Origin: Xanthostigma xanthostigma
Lineage: Eukaryota; Arthropoda; Insecta; Raphidioptera; Raphidiidae
Direction of reading: 5' to 3'
Length of the DNA stretch: 64,000 bases
Assembly (NCBI GenBank): GCA_963575645.1
Contig: OY754464.1
Coordinates: 44,382,192 to 44,446,191 of the forward strand
Below, one piece after another: positions 54,486-64,000 of the stretch (position 1 is the stretch's first letter; the number at the start of each line of letters is the position of its first letter). The position numbers were made by a program, and so were the translations under genes. Under the pieces are notes generated by a model. That model saw nothing but the letters and a program-made list of their open reading frames with translations. It was not told the origin of the DNA and ran no database searches.

Positions 54486-55460
54486 GTGCGTTAACTTTAA
54501 CTAGGAGTGTACAATAATTAGAGATATCTATTGCAAAAATAAGATGGGAACTCTACCAAATCGGTTTCAGAAATAGTAAATGGTTGTGGGTGAAATATGT
54601 ATGTAATAAATACAAAAGGCATGATTTAAACTACACCCGGCTTCTAAACGTTAACCCCGTAAATCATTAAATATTTTATAATGTATTATTTCTATCGACA
54701 CTATAATTATAGGTGAATCTGTAGCTATATGGGTGTTAATAAATATATACTTTGGTGGGCTCTTTCAATTATATGAAATATTTGAAGAGTGATACAATGC
54801 TAAGTAGACTATCATCGCATTGCTTGAAGCAGCCACGGTAACTGGAATTAAACCATACATACACAGAAAGTAAGCGCATGTGTTGGTCAACGTCAATTTA
54901 CATTCCTCTATAAATAGGCATGTACTTATCCTTTGTTAGGTAATACCGAACGCACGCGCTGGCAAAATCTATTATAAAGTTATTATTTTTATGAATTAGT
55001 CCCGTGTGGCCAAATTAATAGCTTTCCAGTACATTGGGAAGTTATTGTAATTCATTTTTAGGTGCAGCTTAAGCAATAGTTGGAAGCGCCTTTGACTGTG
55101 AATCTGTGAAACGCCTTAACCGATTTCAAAAAAAAACTGTTCGATTGGTCTCAATTAGGTCTATTTGATCCTAACGTCGCCAGAGGGTAGCAAATAAAAA
55201 AACGATTTTTTTTGCATATATTTCGCTCACTAAATCAGGTCAGTTCAAATCTTAAACGAAAGAGGAGAAAATTTTACATGAATTTCGTATAACACAATGC
55301 GTCCAAATTATTTTAAACATTTAAAAAGAGAATAAACACAGGATAAATTCGATTTTGCCTAATAAATCGAGCACTCACTTCTTTTGTCTTTGTCTGTTGT
55401 TTGTCAGTATATGAAAATGTACAGATTGCGTATGTCCTATTATAAAGAGGCAGCAAATTT
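54486..55460. other. AT-rich stretch with a diverged family B arm near 55080-55295
   Basis: The family B arm is recognisable by TGTGAATCTGTGAAACGCCT and TTAAACGAAAGAGGAG. The remainder shows no gene. Confidence 0.5.
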
Positions 55461-55464
55461 TGTG

Positions 55465-55550
55465 AGTTTGTGTGTATGCGGAGGGTAATCTCCGCAACCA
55501 CTGCACCTATTTGAAAAATTCTTTCAACATTTGGAAGGTATATTACACCC
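55465..55550 (+). repeat. Short fragment of the 28.9/57.6-kb repeat
   Basis: It shares TGTGTATGCGGAGGGTAATC and the following block with 57650-57710. Confidence 0.6.
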
Positions 55551-55597
55551 GACTAACATAGGCTGTATATTATGTATAATGTATATAAATGTGCTCT

Positions 55598-57115
55598 TTT
55601 TACCTACGCCTATTGTTGGAACAACAATCAAGCCTATTGTTGTCGCCAACAACAATCGGTGTGTCTTTGTTAGAATGACGAGTCGATTGTCGTCTCACAA
55701 ACTTCTTTGTCGTCCCAACGGGGAGTTTGTAACATTATTTTAAGTATTTAATTTATAACATATATTTGACAAAATAATTCTTGTAGGGGTCGGCGGTTGC
55801 AAGGATGTCAGCGTGGGAGAAGGCTCAGGTATGCGAAGGGGGAGTCTGACAAAATAAATTATGTATTACGAGCAGGCCCTGGAAAAGCAATCTATATTAG
55901 ATACTTCAAAATAATTACGTTTAATACTGCAAATCACTGATTTGGACTGTAAATTATTTTATTTAAAAGGAAAAGAAAGGATAATATATTTTCACTGAGT
56001 AGTTTTAAGTAATATTTCAGTTTTTTGATATTTATATTTTTTTGTAGAATTTATACATATTAGGTTCAATAATATTACTTCAGTCGACTGAATATTAGAA
56101 TTACATTTTTTGCCTAAAGTTGTAGCTTGATAATTGAAAAACACGGGAAGGAGGAGTACACAAATCTGTAGAGGGTCACAAAATGTCCAGAAAATAGTGA
56201 TGGAAGTAACTGGAAAACAGTTTGCTTTAGGACAAAAAAGATCATTATCAATCTGAAAGCTGATTAAAAATCAAATAATACAGTGCAACCTTAATATAAC
56301 GTACCTCAATATAACGACTTCCTCGATTTAACAAATTCTTCGTAATCCCCTTGAATTGTCCATAAGAGTCAATATAAAATATACCTTTACATTGCGAACA
56401 TTCTTTGCGTACAACCTCTTTATAACGAATTTTCAACTATCAAGAAAAAGTATTCATACCTCTAATTAACGAATTTTGCCAACCCAAAACCTTTATATAA
56501 AGTTTCCACCAATAATATAACTCTTAATCTTATAATGTGATTCATGTCTCGACATGTTTCGACACGCTTTTGTTTGAGATTAAGCTACTATAACCACATT
56601 GTTAATTAAGTTTTTGATTATTAATGTAAGAAAAAAAATTTATTATCTACCTAATTGTTTTTAAATACATAGCAAATACATATAGTAATTTGATGAAAAT
56701 GTGTTATCATTTATTAGTAGAAGTTGTTCGCTATAACAAGATAAGTACGTAATATTGAGGTGAATAAAACTATTCTTTTACCTCTTTATAACGAATTTTA
56801 GACCAATCTAACCTCAACATAACAAACCTCAGTTCAACGAATTACTTGATATTACGAATATTTTCTTGTTCCCCTCCGATTTGTTATATCGAGGTTGCAC
56901 TGTATTAGGTATTTAATATTGTAACAGAGATCCCCAGCAGGTGTAGACAAAGAATTTCGTGAGACAACAATCGGCTCGTCATTCTAACAATGACACACAG
57001 ATTGTTGTGGGACAACAATCGGCTTGTTATTCTAACAATGACACACGGATTGTTTTGGGATAGCAATCGACTTGATTGTTCAAACAATAACAATATGCGT
57101 AGGTAAAAAGGCTTT
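55598..57115. repeat. Inverted arms around 1.2 kb that includes a pogo-like MITE
   Basis: The left arm (55598 to about 55715, TACCTACGCCTATTGTTGGA) and right arm (about 56945-57115, ending ATATGCGTAGGTAAAAAGG) are inverted. The right arm holds an internal repeat of about 52 bp with TTCTAACAATGACACAC. The whole could be a TIR element, but its ends are not defined. Confidence 0.55.
56281..56902 (+). mobile_element. pogo/Tigger-like MITE, 622 bp
   Basis: The ends CAGTGCAACCTTAATATAAC and TTATATCGAGGTTGCACTG are inverted and flanked by TA (56279-56280 and 56903-56904). The CAGTGCAACCTCGATATAACG style is typical of pogo-type elements. Inside, TATAACGAATTT-like motifs recur. No transposase is seen. 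Confidence 0.85.
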
Positions 57116-57639
57116 GCTGCCAAATTCCAGACAACAACGAATGCAAGAAAAAGAAAGAACTATCCAGCGCATATATATACCACAGCGAAAGCTGAGTGGA
57201 CGGACAGTGATACATTGTGCTTCATCGAGTTAACAATCGAAAAATAGTTGTGACATAAATTGACAGTCAGTACCGCGAACAGTACTGGGATAACTGCTGA
57301 GATAAATAGATAAATGAACTGTGTAAATAAATAGTGCGGAGTGGTTAATAGACCATTGATTTCAATTATATAAATCTATATAAATAATCTCTTGCATAAA
57401 ATCATATAGTGTTTAGTGTAAATAAATAGTGACTTTGTATTCTTCATTACTTATTCTTTTATTTTATTAGTTAAAATTTGTTGTTTTGTTTCTGTTACGT
57501 TGTAGAGAAGTGCTTTTAGTTTGTTTGTTTATTTGTTTTGTTAAAGTTTCACTATTGTAAATAAAGTAAATAAATATTTTCCACCACGAACAAGAACAGT
57601 TTTGTTACAATATGTTCTTTAGAGATTTGTAAACTGAAT
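57116..57639. other. Non-coding stretch rich in AAATAAATAGTG motifs
   Basis: GTGTAAATAAATAGTG is found twice (near 57320 and 57417), and AATAAAGTAAATAAAT near 57560. It resembles an LTR-type 3' region, but no ends or target duplication could be found. Confidence 0.4.
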
Positions 57640-57865
57640 GTATATGTTATGTGAGATTGTGTATATACGGAGGGCAATCTCCGAAACTACTCATCCGATT
57701 TCAAAAATTTTCTCACCAATATTTAAATTGGACTCTTAGGATGGACATAAGCTATATATTATCGCGATAAAATAAAATCGCTTTTCGTGGAGATCAACTT
57801 TGTACCTTAATTGACGAAAAAACGATGGTTATTTACAAATTCGTGCGAAGCCGGACCGGATCATC
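57640..57865 (+). repeat. Dispersed repeat, second copy of 28905-29120
   Basis: Shares GGAGGGCAATCTCCGAAACT, TATATATTATCGCGATAAA and TTCGTGCGAAGCCGGACCGG blocks with the earlier copy. Confidence 0.65.
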
Positions 57866-58477
57866 AGTTTTAAAATGAAAACGGATATTATTTCTAATAT
57901 AGCTATTCAATTTTCTGATATTACATAATACTCGTATTGCTGGAAATGCGACGCCTTCTGAGTTAACGATTTTAGTAACTGAATTGTTATTTTAACGCTT
58001 TGATGCTAATGTCATTTAAGTCCAGTGATAATGAATAAATTCAATATGGTGAACGCCCCAAAATGATGGAATGCCTTTTTCTTCACAACCTCCTTGAGAT
58101 GGGTATCAAATAAAAGAGTTTGACAAGTGGGATATGATAAGGTCAGCTTTTATTTAAATATTCAAAAAAGGAAAAAATAATTTTTAATATAACAATAAAA
58201 TCGTGGGAAGTTGGAATTATTAGTAAAATGAATTAAAATTTAATAAATTTATACATTTCGTCATGTATTTATTATGACTTGCCTAAATCAAAACCGTTTC
58301 TGTTAAACGAATAATGAGACAATTATGAACTAAATAATTCATTTAAATTGAATATTATTTTTTCTTTTAATGAATATTTTATTTAATTGTTAGAAAACTT
58401 TCATTTGTTGTCGCATTGGTACCTACTCTTTTTTTTCTTAAATTATGTAAAATAAAGTACATATATTCAATAATAGT
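57866..58477. other. AT-rich stretch, no gene seen
   Basis: GATGGGTATCAAATAAAAGAG near 58100 resembles the reverse of the satellite phrase CTTTCATTTGATACCCAT. No other feature is supported. Confidence 0.45.
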
Positions 58478-58606
58478 ATATTATGCGACTAGTGAGAGAA
58501 GGAGAAGATTCCATGAGCGTAAAATTTGCCGCACGAGCGTAGCGAGTGCGGTAACACGCGAGTGGAATATTCTCCTTCGATCAATGGTCGCATATAATAC
58601 TTTATT
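58478..58606. mobile_element. Small palindromic MITE with a GAGCGTAGCGAG core
   Basis: TATTATGCGACTAGTGAGAG at the left mirrors ATCAATGGTCGCATATAATA at the right, with GAAGGAGAAGATTCCA and TGGAATATTCTCCTTC inside. A central GCCGCACGAGCGTAGCGAGT hairpin-like stretch is notably GC-rich. Confidence 0.8.
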
Positions 58607-58748
58607 CAATTAGCACGAGTAATATGTAATCGGGGCCCTGATAAAAAAGGGAAAAATAATAAATCACTTCATTGATTGACGTACCCACCGCCCTCGATGC
58701 ACACAAGATGGCCCTGACTTTCGCTGAATTGCGATGCTGTTTTCATAT

Positions 58749-59580
58749 TGTTACGGTTATAATTTTCATATAAATCAAATCATTCACTATTAATATACAA
58801 TCGTAATTATTACAATATTACGGCTATATAAAAATTCAGTCAATGATATATTACTGTACATAGCACTGATAACAGCTGTAAACGCATCATGCGGTCGTCG
58901 TATTGCACACCTCCCACCCTGCGCTGATAGCTAGATGCGCGTGTACTGTGTTATCTATGACCTTATTGGTTCATGTGATTGACTAGTGGCCAACGTCGTC
59001 TTATCGCCGCCGGCCTTGGCCTATATAAAGCGCTGCGCGCTTTGAAATCATCAGAGTTGCCACAGCCGCTCCGACCGACCAATCTCTTCCTTTATTTGAC
59101 GTTACACACGGGAGTTGACCGGAACTAACGTTCAAATATTCTCTCTCTGGAAATTGTTTAGGGGAGTTGACCCGACGCGACTCCAGAAACCTACTTCTTT
59201 ATCCCGGAGATTGTTTAGGGGTGTTGACCCGATGCAACTACAGCATTCCCTTTCTTTATTTTGAACGAGGCGACTCTCAAATCTAATTGTTAAACTGAAC
59301 TACCCATTGAACCAACCAACAATAACGATTTGCCCTTCTTTAATAAAAAAACACAACGTAGAGTCCTAAATTTAATGCACTGTATAATTGTAACTTTAAA
59401 GACCTGAGATCTGTATTTTTGTCCAAGCGTATTTTGATATCAATATATATTTTCTTTGGTATGTATCGTATTCCATGAATTAACTGTATTTTATATGCTT
59501 ACTTCATTATAATAAAACTATTGTAAAATATACCTCAGAATCATTATTTAAAATTTAACCATAAAATATAAAACGCAACA
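58749..59580 (+). mobile_element. Solo LTR, 832 bp, ATAT duplication
   Basis: It starts TGTTACGG, ends CGCAACA, and is flanked by ATAT on both sides (58745-58748 and 59581-59584). A TATA box in GGCCTATATAAAGCGC (about 59022) and an AATAAA (about 59511) fit an LTR in the plus orientation. A repeated GTTTAGGGG.GTTGACCCGA unit lies between 59155 and 59240. No internal retrotransposon sequence adjoins it, so it is a solo LTR. Confidence 0.75.
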
Positions 59581-59584
59581 ATAT

Positions 59585-59725
59585 ATACAAATCGCTACCG
59601 CGTTCCTATTGGTCTAGAAACTATGCAGTAATAATTCATTACCGTACAGATTCGGCTCGCTACCACGTTCCTTTTGGTCCAGAAACTATGCAGTAGTAAT
59701 ACATTATCGTACAGTTTCAGCTCAT
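59585..59725 (+). repeat. 65-bp tandem duplication
   Basis: CGCTACC.CGTTCC, then TTGGTC.AGAAACTATGCA, recurs at 59593 and 59658. Confidence 0.8.
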
Positions 59726-59843
59726 TATTAGCACTCTGCGCGTCAACTTGAAGTAATTTATTATTTCTCCCGAATTTAGCAGGGCCCCGAAATTATATAT
59801 TACTCACGCGTGTTGAATAAATAAAATTATCGACCAATTTTTC

Positions 59844-60729
59844 AGCTACAGGACGCTGGCACCTCATATATGGAATTTCAGTTGACCAATTATACCATTT
59901 AAAAGGTCAGAAAATGGTCATAAAAGGTCACTTAATTTCATTAATTGGTCAGCAATAGAACATTTTTTATTAGCGGTTTAAGTTTTTCAAGGCCATCTAG
60001 AAATTTCAGCACCCCATTATTAATTAAATTAAAAATAATACATGTGCCTCATAGAAAATTGTGTGCTGATAATTGGTCAGCTAAAATAAATAATTGGTCA
60101 ATCGATTTTCATTAAAAAATCAATAATTAAGTTGTGTTCGCGCTACTCTTATTTGAAATTATATGGTGGAGGTGCCGTGATTATTACCCGTTTCTCACCA
60201 CATTTCTCAAAAAATTGTCTACACGAATTGGATTCTTATAATTAGCTAAAACACGGGTTTTTTTTATCGTTGTTTCTGTTTAACAATTCACACACGTGTT
60301 CGATTTATTATTTCTTCTGATTGACTTAAGATCATCTGTGTAAGCTTTTCTACTCTTATTTTTTGAGAAATGTGGTGAGGAACGGGTAATAATCACGGCA
60401 CCTCCACCATATAATTTTAAATAAGAGTAGCGCGAACACAACTTAATTATTGATTTTTTAATAAAAATCGATTGACCAATTATTTATGTTAGCTGACCAA
60501 TTATCAGCACACAATTTTCTATAAGGCATATGTATTATTTTTAATTTATTTAATAATGGGGTGCTGGAATTTCTGGATGGCCTTGAAAAACTTAAACCGC
60601 TAATAAAAAATGTTCTATTGCTGACCAATTAATGAAATTAATTGACCTTTTATGACCATTTTCTGACCTTTTAAATGGTATAATTGGTCAACTGAAATTC
60701 CATATATGAGGTGCCAGCGTCCTGTAGCT
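59844..60729. mobile_element. Palindromic element, 886 bp, 9-bp CAATTTTTC duplication
   Basis: Arms of about 370 bp start AGCTACAGGACGCTGG and surround about 140 bp of unique centre. CAATTTTTC flanks both ends (59835-59843 and 60730-60738). The paralogue at 49663-49690 shows the uninterrupted target. Nine-base duplications are typical of MULE/Mutator-type and foldback elements. Nothing is coded. Confidence 0.92.
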
Positions 60730-60748
60730 CAATTTTTCAGACAAATAT

Positions 60749-61934
60749 TGTAACGATATTAATTTGATGATACTAATATTGATGTGCAATTTAGTATACT
60801 TATATTCGTATACAGTCAAAGGTATACGAAGTTCTGTTCTAACGCGTTTATGATTATGCAGCGTCCGGTATTAAGTAGGCATTAGCGCCATGTCTTATCG
60901 AACTTGCATTTTTGCAATTAATTTTATGCTGTCCACCAATAGGTGACTACTCGTAATTTTCTTTTTGATTAATGTTTTTGTTAAAAATAATTAGCGGTCG
61001 GAACTACTGCCGGTCGACAATTACTAACTATCAAGCAAAAGTGCGCCAAAAATTTGTCTTTCAGTGAACGCTCTGTTAGCACAGTGGCTTACTAGTTTAT
61101 AATCGTGTTTTCGTCTATTCTAGTATGACTTATCTAGTCTAACAGGGAAGGCTTTGATTGGTCCTCGAAGTGCTGGCTTATGATCGGGTTTTTCGTCTAC
61201 TCCAGTATTTTGTGGGTTCATTCTCAGCACGCTTGCAGAAGACCTGGAAACTCTGTTGGTGTATGATCTGGCTGTCGTCTGCTCCAATACGTTTCCCGGA
61301 GTCTTCTAAAAGCGCACTGCTTGACCACCGCGAGGGTTCTGGTTCATGATCGGGCATTTCGTCTGTTCCAGGCCTTAGCGTACATCGACCGCAACGACCA
61401 TATTAATTAATTAATTCATGAACGAATTCAATGACCGTGCCGAGGATATAAGTAAGGTCCGAATAAAAAAACACAACGTACGAATGACCTAGAGACCCGA
61501 GCTAAATAATTAGAGGCCCGCCCGTGTTTAAGGTCCTTCAGACCACTAGACACATGAACTTGATTGTTAATTGGACTTGACCGTACAAATAATATCGTTA
61601 TTTGCACTAATGAGAGTATTTAATTAAAAGTACTCTGTTCGTCTAATTGTTGACCGATTGTTAACACAAGATTTCGTTTGTGTTCAACAATAAAGGCTAT
61701 TGGAAGACCGATGGACGTCGGACATAGGTAATGTTAATTACTGTAGGCGTTCATCTTATTGGCCGATGAAGGAATTGGCCATTTGAAAGATATTATTTAT
61801 TTTATTGTATTTTCTGTGTATTGTCATATGTCATTTTATTTTTATATTGAATTATACGTGTTGAAACTTAAACGCATGAACCTGGTTTATTTAAAATAAC
61901 CAACCAACCCCCACAAAAAAAAGAAAACGTAACA
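60749..61934 (+). mobile_element. Solo-LTR-like insertion, 1,186 bp, ATAT duplication
   Basis: It starts TGTAACG, ends CGTAACA and is flanked by ATAT (60745-60748 and 61935-61938). The paralogous uninterrupted site reads TTAATATATTTGTC at 49.65 kb. It contains several degenerate TGATCGGG.TTTCGTCT.CTCCAGT units (61075-61375). Polyadenylation-like AATAAA occurs near 61689. No retrotransposon proteins are present. Orientation is assumed from this signal. Confidence 0.7.
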
Positions 61935-61938
61935 ATAT

Positions 61939-62115
61939 ATTAACAAAAAATAATAATTATTACATTGGCTTTTCGGCCCGGATTTGGATACTTCTTCAGA
62001 ACTGATCTAAAAAATATAAAAATAATTAATTTCTAATTCGTATTTAAAAATATTCGCTTTAAGTTTTTAAATTATATTCAAAAATTTGTCGATAATTTTA
62101 TTTATTGAAGAATTC
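61939..62115 (-). repeat. Dispersed repeat H, interrupted copy, with a decayed hammerhead-like core
   Basis: On the minus strand it contains CTGAAGAAG (complement of 61991-61999), ATCCAAATCCGGGCC and GAAAAGCC (complement of 61967-61974), parallel to 49592-49620. Its continuation, TTTGTCTGAAAAATTG then GTCGATAATTTTATTTATT-like sequence, lies beyond the solo LTR and the palindrome, at 60731-60744 and 59818-59843. Confidence 0.5.
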
Positions 62116-63556
62116 TAATCAGACGTTACTCAAAGATTTAAGTACATATATTATTAAGTTCAAAAAAACTTTCTATCTATTATATAATATTTCGCGCCTT
62201 GTAATTTAAGAATTATTTTTACACTGATATTGATTTAAATTTTTAAACAGCATTTTTTCAAGAGTAAAATAGACATAAAATTTATATTCCGACAAAAACA
62301 GTAGTAAGTAGTAAGGAACAAAAATTTTATTTTTTTTGTTTTTTTTTTTTTGATACCTATCTATCTTTTTCAATATAAAAAAATAATATTCATATCTACC
62401 AAATGAAAAAAAGATCATTTTGCACAATAATATTGTTTAAAATATGTTTTCTATACTTCAGACGTATGTAAATAAGTCAATAACTGATTTTCCTTAAAAT
62501 TCTATGCCGGTCGCATATTGAAATGCTTGTATTGCAATTACTAAGACCATATAAAACCAGATCGTGTGTCTTTAATTAAAATTCAAAAGATTATAATTAA
62601 AATGTACAATATATTAACAAAAAATATTTTAATAATGTGCAGGTGTAACGCAGATGTAAAAAAATCGTTGAATAAATAAAAGGTAGCACCAGCATTAAAA
62701 CTCAATTTAATTATTACCTACAAATAAAATGCTCATTGATGATGTCAAAAGTTTAAATAGGGTTGTAATTATCTTGTAATATATTTGAATTCGGTGGAAG
62801 ATAATAATATATTGGTTATTCGTATTTTGACTCTATTCTGCTAATTATGTGTATATATATTTATGAATTGTTCTTTTAACGAAACTTCCGACAGATAATC
62901 CTAAATATATCGTCTGGGTTTAAATGATTTGATAATAATACACTTTCTTAGGTTCAAAGTATGTGTTTAAAAATTCAAAATATTTGACAGAACGAAGCAT
63001 TTCACTTTATTTGTTGGTTGTGAACCAATTTTAACGTAGTTTGGAATATGCCGTATCTTTGAATCTATGCCAAACTGCGCATGGAAGGGTTTTTCTAATC
63101 AAAACATCCTCTCCACCGTGGATTAATAATATAGGCGAGGAGAGAGACGGCGAGGAGTTTTGGGTGTAATTTTCGGGCACAGGCGAGATTATTGTTGGAA
63201 TCGCTTCGTTTTAGGGTGTAGTTCAACCCCCTAAGTTTGCTTACAAATTGTTGGTGTGCTTGATTTTATAATTGACAATTAGTGACGAAAATAGTGCTTT
63301 TTTCTCTATTTCCTTTAATATCCGTTCCTCTTGAGTTTTAGTATAGCATATGCATTGAGAAAGTTGTTCCTTATGAAATTTCCTAAAAAATGAACACTGA
63401 CAGAGGTCGTTAAGTGCAATTGTTAACTTGCAAATAGCCCCGAAAGTTAAAAAAACATGTTTTGTTCACTATTTTTTTACTAAAAAATGACCGCACATAG
63501 ATGGCTAAAAATTCTCAAAAATGATGTCTATGTTGACCCAAACATGCATGAATAAT
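62116..63556. other. AT-rich stretch, no gene seen
   Basis: TTCGCGCCTTGTAATTTAAG near 62190 echoes the ends of the 4.3-kb composite at 9-13 kb. No ORF is supported. Confidence 0.5.
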
Positions 63557-64000
63557 TTTAGCGTCATCGGTCAATTACGTCTCGAGTAATTAACTATCAC
63601 CTTTTTTTTGTTTCCTTAATTGCAAATTGCCCCATTTTTTTCACAAACGGGTTTCGCTGGTCGGACCAAGCCAGAAAAATCACAAATCCATTCAACTTTA
63701 GTATCCCGTGGGAATTTTTGGAAAAAATTAATTCTAACCGATTTTATAACGATTGAATATTGGAAAAGTTATATGGTTTTATACGTTTGTATCGCTAAAG
63801 AAATCGTTAAAAAATCGGTTAGAATTAATTTTTTCCAAAAATTCCCACGGGATACTAAAGTTGAATGGATTTGTGATTTTTCTGGCTTGGTCCGACCAGC
63901 GAAACCCGTTTGTGAAAAAAATGGGGCAATTTGCAATTAAGGAAACAAAAAAAAGGTGATAGTTAATTACTCGAGACGTAATTGACCGATGACGCTAAAA
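63557..64000. repeat. Palindrome running off the window edge
   Basis: The left arm (63557 to about 63750, TTTTAGCGTCATCGGTCAAT) and right arm (about 63806-64000) are near-perfect reverse complements around about 55 bp. The right arm is cut by the window end. The 106-codon frame across it is a by-product of the inverted repeat. Confidence 0.9.

Noticed and set aside
57116-57620. Third LTR-like unit
   Set aside because: The AATAAA-rich text looks like an LTR end, but no inverted TG/CA termini or flanking duplication could be placed.
63620-63940. 106-codon open frame near the window end
   Set aside because: Its two halves come from inverted arms of a palindrome, and there is no start context or domain.

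Overview
The window looks like a repeat-dominated, AT-rich arthropod (probably insect) chromosome. The evidence is spliced genes with short GT-AG introns, a Ty3/gypsy element, LINE and Tc1/mariner relics, a tRNA-derived SINE and dense MITEs. The order cannot be settled from the sequence. I see no operons, bacterial genes, CRISPR arrays, rRNA or intact tRNA genes.

Layout. 0.5-9 kb: TIR elements, a LINE 3' remnant split by an 857-bp inverted-repeat element that keeps a Cys-rich C-terminal coding fragment, and a composite repeat duplicated at 45 kb. 9-13.3 kb: a 4.3-kb inverted-terminal composite holding a 120-bp satellite array of about 12 units. 13,557-13,756: a 200-N assembly gap. 14,111-20,825: a full Ty3/gypsy element on the minus strand with equal-length LTRs and gag and pol in one frame separated by one TGA. 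20.9-28.3 kb: AT-rich DNA with nested TTAA elements and tandem duplications. 28.4-28.9 kb: an internally deleted Tc1 transposase relic.

29.7-35.8 kb is the most gene-like part. One spliced gene encodes a CCCH/RING-finger protein (29,760-30,449). Another is a four-exon model of 314 aa (34,489-35,772) whose last two exons encode related modules. Its probable 5' leader contains a 37-codon transmembrane micro-ORF. No functional link between the two genes is visible.

36-46 kb: nested palindromic elements, a LINE reverse-transcriptase relic and the second composite repeat. 46,547-48,624: a 2.1-kb foldback-like element with termini of 15-17 bp subrepeats, an internal satellite and an 8-bp target duplication. 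The 200-N gap begins at the end of the same target octamer. 49-58 kb: mostly AT-rich relics, a SINE, TTAA and pogo-like MITEs. 58.7-62 kb: two solo-LTR-like units with ATAT duplications and an 886-bp palindrome with a 9-bp duplication. The second unit and the palindrome sit inside one older repeat whose paralogue at 49.6 kb shows the uninterrupted sequence. The window ends inside another palindrome.
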